Positions 16,919 through 26,431 of a stretch of 64,000 nt of DNA are shown piece after piece. Numbering within the stretch: position 1 is the first letter of the stretch; every line of letters begins with the position of its first letter. The notes under the pieces were generated by a model. It was not told the origin of the DNA and did no database searches. It worked only from the letters and a program-made list of their open reading frames with translations. The DNA is from Candidatus Poribacteria bacterium (GTDB taxonomy: Bacteria > Poribacteria > WGA-4E > GCA-2687025). Location: assembly GCA_018644665.1 (NCBI GenBank), contig JABGQA010000066.1, positions 1-64,000 of the forward strand, read 5' to 3'. A program made the position numbers and the translations under genes.

Positions 16919-18850
16919 TCAGTAGACCCAGAACGCGTAGACGCGTGTATTGAGAGCCGTCCCGAGCACCGAGAGCAGCGATCCGACCATGAAGTCGCCC
17001 ATCATCAACCCCAGGAACAGAGGCATCCCCCGCCGATACATGCGGAGCCCCCCGTGGCGAAGCAGCACGCCCTTTACCGCCCACACCATGAGCAGAGGGA
17101 ACCAGACGGTCGCCATGCCCCAACTGTTGGACACGGCATAGCCCGCCGGATGCAACGGCCACCAGATGAACCGCGTTCGCATCACGGCGAAGAACAGCGC
17201 CGTGACGGCGCCGACCGCGACGAAGACGGGCGTCGCGAGACTGCCATCCTGCGGGACGCTTAGCCACGCGGCGAGGCGGTTCAGGGGCTCCCAACCGAAC
17301 CACTCGACGCGACCCGCCATCCCAACGCGATGCGACGTGTCGAGGAACGCCCAGAACGTCCCCAACGCGCCGACCACCGTCGCGACGACGATCGCCACGA
17401 ACATCCGCCGACTCCGCCCTTCGATGCGGTCGGTCAGCTTGAACCCCTCCAGGTGCAACGGCATGGCGTCGGAGTAGTGCGCGCGGTTGAAGAACCAATA
17501 CTGCGCCATCACCGTCAGATTGCGCGCCCCAACGCGCGCCGTGCCGAACATCGGGGGGATGAGCTGATCCGGTCCGCCGTTGTGCATGTCGTGTATAGGC
17601 ACGCCCATCTCCGCGCGCATCCGCGTGATGGAGAACGTGATGAGGAAGTACACGAGGAAGAAGGGGATCGCGAGCCATAGGCTCATACCCGCCCGAACGC
17701 TGAATCCCAACAGGAAGACGAACGCGAGGAACGTCATCAGCGCCGTCGCGCGATACGACAGCGGCTCACGCGACTCATCGATAGTCTGCTTCCCGATGAG
17801 CGCGCGAAACACACGCGCCAGATGTCGCCGCGTGGTCCATATGGCGACGATCCCAACGGCGATGATCGCCCCGCTCGACTGCTCGATGATGCCCTGATGA
17901 CCGGAGAACGAGCCGCCGCGCGTGTTCATGCCCGTGACGGTCATCACGACGCGCTGCATCTTCCAGAACAGGTAGAAGAACCAACTCGAGAACAGCAGAT
18001 CCAGCGGGATGAAATAGCCCAGGCCGATCGCGAACGGATAGAACGAAATGGGTAGCCATCCGATGGCGTTCCACGGCTTCTCGCGGAAGTGGACGCCCAT
18101 GTTCGTCAGCTTGAGGTGCACGTACGGGATGTTTGGGAACCACACGTTCAGTTGGTTCCAGACGCTGAACCCCGCCGCGAGGGAGAACCCAATCCAGAAC
18201 AGCGGGCTCGCCAGGAGGCCGCGCGGCCGCTGAATCAGTTCGAGCGGCAGGTGGATGATCGGGTAAGTCAGGCGCTCCTGCTCGACCCATTGACGCCGCA
18301 CGAGCATCGTTATCCCGAGCATCACCAGCATGAACGCCACGATGAAGAGCGTCCACCAGAACACCGGGCCGGCCCACGCCCGCAGGTGCTCCGCTGTGTA
18401 GAACGTCGACTCGCCCCGGTAGTGGTTGGTGAGCGCGGCCTTGTCCGAGACCACAAGCCAGTCGGACAGGTGCGGCAGGATGAGTTCCGCCCAGTCGTTC
18501 TCCGGGGAGGCGTACCAGTGCGCGTGACCCATCAGCGGCAGGAGGAGCTGCATGAACCCATGCCCCGCCATCGCCGAGCCGATGCACATCATCACGTACA
18601 TCAGGAGCAGCTCTTGGCGCGTGAACGAAAGGCGCGGATGCAGCGCCTTCAGCCCGACGTTCAGCGCCATCAGCAGGACGAGGGCGAAGACGGCGGTGAA
18701 GATGATGGACTGCACGGTGAGATGGACCGCGAACCAGATCGCCTCGGAGACGACGATCCAGTAGCACTCCAGGACGGTGAGGACGCTCCCGATGACCAGG
18801 ACGCGACCCATCCGTTCGCGCCCGATGATGGGGGGCGGCTTTGCGGCCAA
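16919..18850 (-). CDS. Large polytopic membrane protein, DUF6785/DUF6784-like (paralogue 1)
   Basis: A 643-residue integral membrane protein with about 12-14 hydrophobic segments. Two blocks define the family in this window: 'RRQWVEQERLTYPI' near residue 215 and a C-terminal 'GGLRMYRRGMPLFLGLMMGD'. A 'WWPLHPAGYAV' block precedes the latter. I believe this corresponds to the DUF6784/DUF6785 group, possibly related to OPT-type transporters; that is recollection, not a search. The TTG start at 18850 has AAGGTGG upstream, and a TTGACT/TATGGT promoter precedes it. It is divergent from paralogue 2. The function is unknown; a transporter is the simplest reading. Confidence 0.85.
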   Translation of the reverse strand: MAAKPPPIIGRERMGRVLVIGSVLTVLECYWIVVSEAIWFAVHLTVQSIIFTAVFALVLLMALNVGLKALHPRLSFTRQELLLMYVMMCIGSAMAGHGFMQLLLPLMGHAHWYASPENDWAELILPHLSDWLVVSDKAALTNHYRGESTFYTAEHLRAWAGPVFWWTLFIVAFMLVMLGITMLVRRQWVEQERLTYPIIHLPLELIQRPRGLLASPLFWIGFSLAAGFSVWNQLNVWFPNIPYVHLKLTNMGVHFREKPWNAIGWLPISFYPFAIGLGYFIPLDLLFSSWFFYLFWKMQRVVMTVTGMNTRGGSFSGHQGIIEQSSGAIIAVGIVAIWTTRRHLARVFRALIGKQTIDESREPLSYRATALMTFLAFVFLLGFSVRAGMSLWLAIPFFLVYFLITFSITRMRAEMGVPIHDMHNGGPDQLIPPMFGTARVGARNLTVMAQYWFFNRAHYSDAMPLHLEGFKLTDRIEGRSRRMFVAIVVATVVGALGTFWAFLDTSHRVGMAGRVEWFGWEPLNRLAAWLSVPQDGSLATPVFVAVGAVTALFFAVMRTRFIWWPLHPAGYAVSNSWGMATVWFPLLMVWAVKGVLLRHGGLRMYRRGMPLFLGLMMGDFMVGSLLSVLGTALNTRVYAFWVY

Positions 18851-18891
18851 ATACGCCCACCTTTCTGAGAGCCAGCTCGGACACCTCGCGG

Positions 18892-18920
18892 ACCATAGAC
18901 GCGGGGCCGTGGCGAGTCAA
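18892..18920 (-). promoter_or_regulatory. Sigma-70-like promoter for membrane-protein paralogue 1
   Basis: On the minus strand TTGACT (18915-18920) and TATGGT (18892-18897) are 17 bp apart. The expected start near 18886 gives a ~35-nt leader to the TTG codon at 18850. Confidence 0.5.
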
Positions 18921-18966
18921 TTGCCGCGCCGGGTGCGCCTCGCGATGAAATATAGCCACGCGCGAG

Positions 18967-18972
18967 TATAAT
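18967..18972 (+). promoter_or_regulatory. -10 element for membrane-protein paralogue 2
   Basis: A perfect TATAAT lies 46 bp before the ATG at 19019. The upstream -35 region (ATGAAA-like) is weak. Together with the minus-strand promoter at 18892-18920 it makes a compact divergent control region. Confidence 0.45.
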
Positions 18973-19018
18973 CGCCCCGCCGCCCTCGCCCGTTGGCCGA
19001 CGCAAGCCGGGACCGCGC

Positions 19019-20941
19019 ATGCCCAAGGAGAGGACCGTTCGCGTCACGTCGCGCGCGGTTCTGGCCGGCGCGCTGTGCACGGCGGCGCTCGTCGCGGTGA
19101 CGCCTTACAACGACCAGCGCATCGTTGGGACGTACATCGCTGGCAACCACTTCCCGGTCGGCGCGTTTGCCGTGCTCCTCGCCTTCACTCTTGTCGTGAA
19201 CCCCGCGCTCAGACGATGGACCCGCGGTCGCCCGTTCTCCTCCGGCGAGCTGCTGACCGTGTGGGTGATGACGCTCGTGTCGTCCGGCATCCCATCGTCC
19301 GGGCTGTTCCGGTACCTGCTGAGCACCATGATCGCCCCGCGATACTTCGCCACGCCCGAGAACGAGTGGGCGGAACTCTTGCATCCGCACCTGTCGGGGT
19401 GGTTCGCGCCGAGTGATCCCGACGTCGTTCGCGACTTCTACGAGGGCGCCGATCGCGTTCCGTGGGTCGGATGGCTCCGGCCGATCCTGTTCTGGACCCC
19501 GCTGATCCTGCTGTTCTACCTCGCGATGATCTGCATGTGCGCGCTACTGCGCAGGCAGTGGGTGGAGCACGAGCGGTTCACGTTCCCGATCATGAAGGTT
19601 CCAATGGAGGTCACCGTCGAGCCGCCGTCCGATCGCGCGTTGAACGGCTTCTTCCACAACCGCTGGATGTGGCTCGGGTGCTGCATCCCGGTGGTCATCC
19701 ACACGGTGAACGGCCTGCACGCGTTCGTGCCGTCGACGCCGAGTATCCCGATGGCGTTCCCGCTGCGGCCGCTTTTCTCCGAAGAGCCGTGGATACCGAT
19801 GGGCTGGTTGATCGCCATGGTCTTCCCGTCGGTGATCGGCATGAGTTACCTGCTGACGCAGGAGGTCGCGTTCAGCTTCTGGTTCTTCCACATCATGTAC
19901 CGCGCGCAGGAGACGGTCATACGGGCGACGGGTTTCCCTGTCGGCGGGTGGACGTTCGTCCATCATCAGGAGTTAGGCGCGTACCTGACGGGTTGCTGCT
20001 TCCTGCTGTGGGTCGCGCGGGGGCACCTGCGGCGGATATGGGACGCCGTCCTCAATCCTGACGCGCGCGTGGTCGATGGCGACGAGCCTCTGCCGTACCG
20101 ATGGGCCGTCGCGGGTCTGGTCGTCTCGACGGTGGTCGCGGCTGGGATGCTGACCGCCGTTGGGATGTCGTACCTCGTCGCGCTAGTGACCATCCTGCTG
20201 TTCTACGTCGTGCTCATCGTGCTCACGTGGATGATCATCGACGGGGGGCTGCTGTTCGTCACGACGACGGCCGCGCCGTCGGAATTCCTCACCCCCCTGC
20301 TGGGAACGCGGGCGCTTGGCCCCGCCAACCTCGTGATCCCGTCGGTGCTGGAACACGGGGTGATGTGGGACTCGCGGGAGTTCGTGATGCCGAGTGTCAT
20401 GAACGGGATGCGCGCCCCGGACGCCGGGCGCGTGAACCGGCGGCACATCGTAGGAGTCATGGGCATCGCTCTGGTCGTGGCATTGCTGGTGGGCTTCGTA
20501 GCCTGTCTGAAGGTCATCTACCACTATGGCGCGCTGAACCTACAGCACTGGACGTACATGATCGCTGCGCCGGACTTCCCGCGTCGCGCGGCCGGCTACT
20601 TGCGCGCGCCGATCTCCACGAACTGGACGAACGTGTCCATCATGGGGGGCGGTGCGCTGTTCATGCTGTTCCTGTGCGTGATGAGGCTTCGCTTCATATG
20701 GTGGCCGGCGCACCCCATCGGTTACGTCGCGTTCAGCAAGTATCACGCGCACAACCTGTGGTTCGCGATCTTCCTCGGCTGGGTCATGAAGCTTGTCGTG
20801 CTGAGGATCGGCGGCGTGCAGTTGTACCGGCGACTGCGTCCCGCGTTCCTTGGGATGATCGTCGGCGACTCCGTGATGGCAGCCGTGTTTCTCGTCGTCG
20901 GGCTTGTCACGGGGCAGGGGCACAGCTTCCTTCCGGGCTAA
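19019..20941 (+). CDS. Large polytopic membrane protein, DUF6785/DUF6784-like (paralogue 2)
   Basis: A 640-residue polytopic protein with the same architecture as its divergent neighbour. The central block is 'RRQWVEHERFTFPIMKVP' and the C-terminal block is 'GGVQLYRRLRPAFLGMIVGD'. An intermediate 'WWPAHPIGYVAFS' is also conserved. The N-terminus (MPKERTVRVTSRAVLAGAL) enters the membrane directly with no cleavable signal. The ATG at 19019 is chosen because a TATAAT lies 46 bp upstream; its SD site is weak. The 3' end overlaps the end of the URO-D-family gene on the other strand by 35 bp. Substrate unknown. Confidence 0.85.
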   Translation: MPKERTVRVTSRAVLAGALCTAALVAVTPYNDQRIVGTYIAGNHFPVGAFAVLLAFTLVVNPALRRWTRGRPFSSGELLTVWVMTLVSSGIPSSGLFRYLLSTMIAPRYFATPENEWAELLHPHLSGWFAPSDPDVVRDFYEGADRVPWVGWLRPILFWTPLILLFYLAMICMCALLRRQWVEHERFTFPIMKVPMEVTVEPPSDRALNGFFHNRWMWLGCCIPVVIHTVNGLHAFVPSTPSIPMAFPLRPLFSEEPWIPMGWLIAMVFPSVIGMSYLLTQEVAFSFWFFHIMYRAQETVIRATGFPVGGWTFVHHQELGAYLTGCCFLLWVARGHLRRIWDAVLNPDARVVDGDEPLPYRWAVAGLVVSTVVAAGMLTAVGMSYLVALVTILLFYVVLIVLTWMIIDGGLLFVTTTAAPSEFLTPLLGTRALGPANLVIPSVLEHGVMWDSREFVMPSVMNGMRAPDAGRVNRRHIVGVMGIALVVALLVGFVACLKVIYHYGALNLQHWTYMIAAPDFPRRAAGYLRAPISTNWTNVSIMGGGALFMLFLCVMRLRFIWWPAHPIGYVAFSKYHAHNLWFAIFLGWVMKLVVLRIGGVQLYRRLRPAFLGMIVGDSVMAAVFLVVGLVTGQGHSFLPG

Positions 20942-21911
20942 CGCCACTGACGTGGCGGGCCAACCCCTCTCGGTACGCGCGATACGCCGGCCACGCGACG
21001 TTGCTCCGAATGCGGCCGTCGGAAAGGGGTATGAACCCCCCATCAGCTACCAGCGGTGCGACGACGCGATCGAATCCGTCGTCTAGAGCCTGCCCATCGC
21101 CGACGAGAAGGTTCTGATCGATCCCGCCGATAAGCCGCAAGTCCCGCCCGTATTCGCGGCGGAGTTCCAGGCAATCGACGCCGGACGACCCGCCCTCCAC
21201 GCACCAGAGCATGTTGATGCCGGCGTCGAGCCACACGGGGAGCAGGTCGAGGGGATTGCCGTAGCTGCGGACGAGGAACCAGCGCACTCCGCGCGCCTTA
21301 AGCGTTTGGACGAGTCGCGCGTACTGCGGCAAACAGAAGCGTCGGAACAGGTCGGGCGATACCACGGGGCCGTACGCTCCGGCGATCGGCTCGTCGAACA
21401 CGGCGTAGTCGGGCGTGAACCCGCGTAGCGCGCGCTCGCACATGGCGACGTTGCAGTCGGTGATGGCGGACAGCAACGCGGCCACGCCGTCGGGATCGTC
21501 GTAGAACGAGAGGAACGCTGGCTCGAGGGTTCGGAAGTTCCCGACGCCGAGTGGCTGCACAAGGCCACGCCACACGCGTATCCCGAGGACGCCGTCACGG
21601 TCCACCCATCGCTTCGCGCGCGCGTCCCAATCGTCCGCGAGCCGGTCGGGGGTGGGCTCGTACAGTGTGCGGAGTTGGCGCAATAGCGACGCATGGTCCG
21701 GCGCCGGTGTCGGGTCGGGTTGTGGCATCAGGTCGAAGCCGACCTCGTCGCGTGCGTCGTACGTGAAGTGGTCCGCGAGCGAGTCATCAACGGGTAGCCC
21801 CTCGGCGGCCCAGCGTTCGCGTACGTCCTCGCGGATGCCCTCGTCCCACAGTGGCGCGCGGTCCGTCGGCTCGTAGGCCATGGCTGCGAGGAATCTCTCG
21901 CGGGATGTCAT
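20907..21911 (-). CDS. Uroporphyrinogen decarboxylase-superfamily protein (not HemE)
   Basis: A 334-residue protein with the URO-D fold pattern: 'MTSRERFLAAMAYEPTDRAP' at the N-terminus, 'FDEPIAGAYGPVVSPDLFRR' mid-way and 'LIGGIDQNLLVGDG' near the end. The R-x-x-W-x-M-R-Q-A-G-R substrate motif of true HemE is absent, so it belongs with the methyltransferase-type or uncharacterised members common in Poribacteria-like genomes. The ATG at 21911 is preferred over 21974 because the family motif begins right there and GGAG lies upstream. It is convergent with the membrane-protein gene (35-bp overlap) and divergent from the TPR gene. Confidence 0.85.
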   Translation of the reverse strand: MTSRERFLAAMAYEPTDRAPLWDEGIREDVRERWAAEGLPVDDSLADHFTYDARDEVGFDLMPQPDPTPAPDHASLLRQLRTLYEPTPDRLADDWDARAKRWVDRDGVLGIRVWRGLVQPLGVGNFRTLEPAFLSFYDDPDGVAALLSAITDCNVAMCERALRGFTPDYAVFDEPIAGAYGPVVSPDLFRRFCLPQYARLVQTLKARGVRWFLVRSYGNPLDLLPVWLDAGINMLWCVEGGSSGVDCLELRREYGRDLRLIGGIDQNLLVGDGQALDDGFDRVVAPLVADGGFIPLSDGRIRSNVAWPAYRAYREGLARHVSGVSPEGSCAPAP

Positions 21912-22069
21912 GCGCGCGGTCTCCTCGGGGTTGTCCCTCGTAGGCCAGTATAGCGACGGGTCGACGTGCCACAACAGGGCCAGCTGTGGCCCGCGACGCC
22001 TGCGGACTTCCCGAGCGCGGTCCGTTCGCGTACATTCGCGTGAGACCCACTGGCAGCCGCGAGAACGAC

Positions 22070-23773
22070 ATGAGACACGGATCTACTCAGACGAACATCC
22101 TCTGTCAGGTCGCCTTCTGGATCGGCGTCGCGGTGGCGCTGCGCGCCGCGTCACCGTCGGACAATCTCGGCGTGGACCTGCCTCGTCAGATAGAATCCTA
22201 CGCGCGGATCGTCCGCGACGATCCCACGCGCGTGGACGCGCGCCTCGCGCTCGGGCGTCTCTACCTCACCATCGAAGCGTTCGACGCGGCCGCCGAGCAG
22301 TACGACGTCGTGCTGGGCGCCGGTCCCGGCGAGGCGGCAGAGGCGCACTACGGACGTGGCCTTGCGCACGCGGGCAGGGAGCGATTCGACGAAGCTATAC
22401 GCGACTACGACCTGTCGATCTCGTACGACGCCGGTCGCGCGTTCGCGCACGCAGCTCGCGGGAGCGCATTGGCCCACCTGCACCGCTACGACGAGGCAAT
22501 CGACGCGTACGGGTCGGCGTTGGCTCTAGAGCCCGGCGACGCGATGGTCCGCCATCAGCTCGGGCTCGCTCTGGCGAGAAGCGGCCAGCTTGACGCGGCT
22601 CTGGCCGAGCAGGAGGCCGCGGTCGCGTCGATGCCCGACCTGGCGCCGGCGCGCTTGGAACTCGGCTCCCTCCACTCCGGGGCGGCGAGATGGGAAGAGG
22701 CGCGGCGAGAGTACCGCGCGGCGCTGACCCTCGACGCCGACCTGACCCAGGCGATATACGGGCTGGCGCAGATCGCGATGCGGACGGGAGACGCGGACGG
22801 AGCGCGCGTCCTGATGGAGCGATTCGGCGTCGCGCAGGAGCGATCTGAGGAGGTCGGCCGCCTCATCGGCGCTGCACAGCGCGCGGCGGCGCCGGCGGAA
22901 CGGGCGGGCATCCTGGCCAGCCTCGGTCGGCTGAGGCTCCAACAGGGGTCATACGACAAGGCGAGGCAGGCGTACGCGAAGGCGTGCGCGCTCGACCCGA
23001 CGCTTGCGCACGCGCATGGCGGCTTGGGAGTTGCGCTCACGATGCTGCAGGAGTACGCCGACGCGGAGACGGCGCAACGCGTGGCGCTGCGCATCGACCC
23101 TGGCATGGCTCGCGCACATGCGGGTCTCGGCCTCATCGCGCTACACCGCCAGCGGCCGGCAGAGGCGTTGGGTCACTACCGACGCGCCGCCGACCTCGAC
23201 CCGACCCTCGTAGACGCGCACATGAAAGTCGGCGACATCCTGCGGGGCCGGGGCGCGTACGACGCAGCGGCGGAGGCGTATTCGGCCGCAACACGCGCCA
23301 ATCCCGCGAACGCGGAGGCCTGGCGCAACCTCGGCCTGTGCAAGGCCCTCGACGAGCGGCCCGAGGAAGCGCTCCGGGCATACGCGCGCTCGGTCGAAGC
23401 CGACCCGGAGCGCGCGGAAACGCACTTCCTCGCGGCGGAGCTACATCGTCGCATGGGAGATGCGGAGCAGTCCCTGGCGGCATACGAGCGCGCTGTGGAG
23501 TTGGACGCTGACCACGCCCGGGTGCGCCACGGGCTCGCTCTCCTCCACGCCACGCATCTCGAGAACGTCGGCGGCGCGTTGACCCACGCCGAGAAGGCCG
23601 CCGTACTCGACCCCGCTTCCGCCCGGTACCGGAACACGCTCGCGCTCATCTACTACCGGTTGGGGCGGCTGCCCGAGGCGGAGGCGGCCATCCGCGCCGC
23701 GCTCGAGTTGGAGCCGGACAACGCGGCGTATCGCGACGGTCTCGAACGTATCCTGGAGGCGGCCGGCGAATGA
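22070..23773 (+). CDS. Secreted or periplasmic TPR-repeat protein
   Basis: A 567-residue protein with an N-terminal hydrophobic export segment (residues ~9-27) and TPR repeats over almost the whole length, about a dozen. Typical units are 'AEAHYGRGLAHAGRERFDEA', 'AWRNLGLCKALDERPEEALR' and 'ARYRNTLALIYYRLGRLPEA'. TPRs form a protein-binding superhelix. The start at 22070 gives the export signal; the frame upstream lacks it. The stop overlaps the start of the ASPIC/UnbV gene (ATGA). TPR plus CRTAC1-type pairs recur in many environmental bacteria; the pair probably forms a cell-surface complex, a statement from general knowledge. Confidence 0.88.
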   Translation: MRHGSTQTNILCQVAFWIGVAVALRAASPSDNLGVDLPRQIESYARIVRDDPTRVDARLALGRLYLTIEAFDAAAEQYDVVLGAGPGEAAEAHYGRGLAHAGRERFDEAIRDYDLSISYDAGRAFAHAARGSALAHLHRYDEAIDAYGSALALEPGDAMVRHQLGLALARSGQLDAALAEQEAAVASMPDLAPARLELGSLHSGAARWEEARREYRAALTLDADLTQAIYGLAQIAMRTGDADGARVLMERFGVAQERSEEVGRLIGAAQRAAAPAERAGILASLGRLRLQQGSYDKARQAYAKACALDPTLAHAHGGLGVALTMLQEYADAETAQRVALRIDPGMARAHAGLGLIALHRQRPAEALGHYRRAADLDPTLVDAHMKVGDILRGRGAYDAAAEAYSAATRANPANAEAWRNLGLCKALDERPEEALRAYARSVEADPERAETHFLAAELHRRMGDAEQSLAAYERAVELDADHARVRHGLALLHATHLENVGGALTHAEKAAVLDPASARYRNTLALIYYRLGRLPEAEAAIRAALELEPDNAAYRDGLERILEAAGE

Positions 23774-25389
23774 GGGCATCTGTGACCGCGGTCTGCTTGG
23801 GCTGGCTGGTCGCGAACGGGGTGGCCGCGCAAGCAGGAAGCTTCACGGACGTCACGGAAGCCGTGGGGATCGACTTCCGACACGCTAACGGCCAGAGCGG
23901 GGCCAAGTACTTCATCGAGCCGCTCGGCTCCGGCGTGGCTCTCTTCGACTACGACGGCGACGGTGATTTGGACATATACGCCGTCAACGGGGCCGCGCTC
24001 CCCGGGGCAGACTACGCCACGCCGCCACGCAACGCGCTGTTCCGCAACGACCGGGGGCAGTTCGTCGATGTCACGGCTGCGGCGGGCGTCGGCGACACGG
24101 CATACGGCCTCGGCTGTGGCGTCGCCGACTACGACGCCGACGGCCACATGGACCTGTACGTCACGAACTACGGGCCCAACGTCCTGTACCGCAACCTCGG
24201 AGACGGGACGTTCGAGGACGTCGCGCGGGAGGCGGGCGTCGCAGACTACGCCCTGAGTGCGAGTTGCGCCTTCCTCGATGCTGACGGCGACGGCTTCCTC
24301 GACCTCTACGTGGTGAACTACGTGCAGTTCGACCCGGCGACCAACCCCGTCTGCACGCACGGCGACGTGATCGCGTACTGCACGCCGAAGGCGCTGGACG
24401 GCGTCAGCGACCGGCTGTACAGGAACCTCGGAGACGGCACGTTCAAGGACGTCACAGAGGCCTCGGGCATCTATCTGCCCGACAGCAAAGGGCTCGGCGT
24501 CGCCACGGGGGATCTCGACAACGACGGGGCCACCGACATCTTCGTGGCCTGCGACACGACGCCCGACCTTCTCTTTCGCAACGACGGGGCCGGGAACTTC
24601 GAGGAGCGCGGCCTCTTCGCGGCCGTCGCCATCAGCCGGGAAGCCATGGCGTACGGCGGCATGGGCGTCGCGACGGCCGACTTCGACGGCGACGGATGGG
24701 TCGACGTCGCTGTGACGAACTTCCAGGACCAGACGAACTTCATGCACCGGAACATGGGTGGAGTCTACTTCCAGGACGTCAGCTTCGAAGCGGGGATCGG
24801 CGCCGTCAGCCTTCCCATGCTCGGGTGGGGAGTGGAGTTCGCGGACTTCGACAACGACGGCCGTCTCGACCTGTTCGTCGCCAACGGCCACCTAGACGAC
24901 AACGTGCAGGCTTACGATCCTCTGGGCACGTACGCCCAGCCGGACAACTTGTTCATGGGCCGCTCGGACGGCAGCTTCCAGCCACTCGACGACGCGGTGA
25001 TCGCGACGGCGCGACCCAGCCGAGGGGCCGCCCTGGGAGACGTCGACGAGGACGGCGACATCGACCTTGTCGTGACCACGCTGGGCGGCCCGCTCGTCGT
25101 GTTGCGGAACGACCTGCGCGTGGGGCGTCATCTGACGCTCTCCCTGGGCGGCAGAACGCCGAACGTCAACGGCCTGGGAGCGCGCGTACGACTCACCGCG
25201 AACGGCGTGACCCAGACGCGAGAAGCACATACCGGGTCGGGCTATCTCAGCCAGGGCGACACGAGACTTCATTTTGGTCTCGGGGACGCTTCGAGCGTGG
25301 AGCGCATCGAGGTCACGTGGCCCGACGGGTCGCGGCAGACGCTGGGGCCGACGCCCGCCGACCAAACGCTCGTCGTCACACAGCCCTAG
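23770..25389 (+). CDS. Secreted FG-GAP/VCBS and ASPIC/UnbV-domain protein (CRTAC1-like)
   Basis: A 539-residue exported protein. The signal peptide is residues 1-20 (MRASVTAVCLGWLVANGVAA). Residues ~35-430 hold a beta-propeller of FG-GAP/VCBS repeats with calcium-type D-x-D-G-D loops ('FDYDGDGDLDIYAVN', 'ADFDGDGWVDVAVTN', 'ADFDNDGRLDLFVANG'). An ASPIC/UnbV domain follows at ~455-530 ('SLGGRTPNVNGLGARVRL', 'HFGLGDASSVERIEVTWPDG'). It is co-translated with the TPR gene. The likely role is extracellular adhesion or a scaffold; no enzymatic residues are visible. Confidence 0.9.
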   Translation: MRASVTAVCLGWLVANGVAAQAGSFTDVTEAVGIDFRHANGQSGAKYFIEPLGSGVALFDYDGDGDLDIYAVNGAALPGADYATPPRNALFRNDRGQFVDVTAAAGVGDTAYGLGCGVADYDADGHMDLYVTNYGPNVLYRNLGDGTFEDVAREAGVADYALSASCAFLDADGDGFLDLYVVNYVQFDPATNPVCTHGDVIAYCTPKALDGVSDRLYRNLGDGTFKDVTEASGIYLPDSKGLGVATGDLDNDGATDIFVACDTTPDLLFRNDGAGNFEERGLFAAVAISREAMAYGGMGVATADFDGDGWVDVAVTNFQDQTNFMHRNMGGVYFQDVSFEAGIGAVSLPMLGWGVEFADFDNDGRLDLFVANGHLDDNVQAYDPLGTYAQPDNLFMGRSDGSFQPLDDAVIATARPSRGAALGDVDEDGDIDLVVTTLGGPLVVLRNDLRVGRHLTLSLGGRTPNVNGLGARVRLTANGVTQTREAHTGSGYLSQGDTRLHFGLGDASSVERIEVTWPDGSRQTLGPTPADQTLVVTQP

Positions 25390-25403
25390 ACCGGGGAGAT
25401 TGC

Positions 25404-26234
25404 ATGGAGATCGTCGATACGCACGCCCACATCTACTCGGCGGACGAGAACGCCTACCCGATGCGTGAGAATCCCCTGCGTCCGCCCGGCGGAGCGGGCA
25501 CGATGGACCATCTCCTCCGGGAGATGGACGCCTCGGGCGTCGCGCGCGCGATGCTGATCCAGACGTTCACGGCGTACGAGTACGACAATCGCTTCATCGC
25601 GGACACCGCCGCGGCGCACACGGAACGCAGCCTTGGCGTCGTCACGCTCGATCCCACCGACCCCGGCGCTCCCGACATACTGCGCGACCTGCACGCGCGG
25701 TCGAATCTGGGCGCCATCCGCATGTACCCGACGCGGGGCGCCAACCCGACGTTCGCCCACGAGGGCCACGGTCGGCTCATCGAGGTGGCTACGGAACTCG
25801 GCCTGGTGACGAACATCCTCATCGACACGCCCCACGCGGACGCGTTGGCGACGCATCTGACGAACCACCCTCGGGCGCGCGTCGTTTTGGACCACTGCAT
25901 GAACCTGCGCGCGGGAGCGGCGGACATCCTCGCGCGTACGGTCGATCTGGCGAGCTTCCCCAATCTGTACGCGAAGCTGACCTTCGCCGTCACGGGCTCC
26001 GATGAGGAGTACCCGTGCCGGGACACGCACGACCTCGTCCACGCCGTGATCGAAGCGTACGGCGCAGATCGGTGCATCTGGGGCAGCGATTTCCCCTGCG
26101 AGTTGTGGTGCCCAAAGGTGACATGCGCGCAGCACTTGCGGATATTTACAGACGAAATGGGCCTGACGGAAGACGCGCGGATGGCGGCTCTGAGCGGCAC
26201 GGCGATGGGTCTGTACTTCGGCGGCGGAGCTTAA
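25404..26234 (+). CDS. Amidohydrolase-2 family metal hydrolase
   Basis: A 276-residue TIM-barrel hydrolase. It begins 'MEIVDTHAHIYSADENAYP' with the H-x-H metal motif at residues 7-9, then has 'GAIRMYPTRG', 'VVLDHCMNLRAG' and 'CIWGSDFPCELW' with the terminal aspartate ligand. The ATG at 25404 has GGGGAG upstream and lies 14 bp after the ASPIC/UnbV stop, so it is probably in the same operon. The longer in-frame extension back to 24696 runs through the previous gene in another frame and is not real. Substrate unknown; lactones and carboxylic acids are usual in this group. Confidence 0.88.
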   Translation: MEIVDTHAHIYSADENAYPMRENPLRPPGGAGTMDHLLREMDASGVARAMLIQTFTAYEYDNRFIADTAAAHTERSLGVVTLDPTDPGAPDILRDLHARSNLGAIRMYPTRGANPTFAHEGHGRLIEVATELGLVTNILIDTPHADALATHLTNHPRARVVLDHCMNLRAGAADILARTVDLASFPNLYAKLTFAVTGSDEEYPCRDTHDLVHAVIEAYGADRCIWGSDFPCELWCPKVTCAQHLRIFTDEMGLTEDARMAALSGTAMGLYFGGGA

Positions 26235-26360
26235 ATGCGCCGTCGCGTGCATTTACGTGGCGGATTCGGCGCCTGAGACGCGTCTATATATACGTAGTCA
26301 ATGATCTACGCATTCTGTACTTCGTGGGCGTCGCGGTCATCCCAAACCGCGGCGCTTCTT

Positions 26361-26389
26361 TTGTGCCCGGGCGCCGGCGCAGGTAAAAT
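26361..26389 (+). promoter_or_regulatory. Promoter of the 5-formyl-THF cyclo-ligase gene
   Basis: TTGTGC (26361-26366) and TAAAAT (26384-26389) are 17 bp apart. The predicted start near 26396 leaves a ~36-nt leader to the ATG at 26432. A small GC palindrome (gcgccggcgc) lies inside the spacer. The rest of the 197-bp gap after the amidohydrolase holds only a weak hairpin (CGTAG/CTACG around 26295-26315). Confidence 0.5.
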
Positions 26390-26431
26390 CGCCCGTCATC
26401 TGCAGGTCTCGGCGGAAGAGGGGCGACGGAT

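Noticed and set aside
20907-21911. HemE (uroporphyrinogen decarboxylase) for heme synthesis
   Set aside because: The N-terminal Arg/Met/Gln/Ala/Gly/Arg substrate motif is missing, and no heme gene is nearby.
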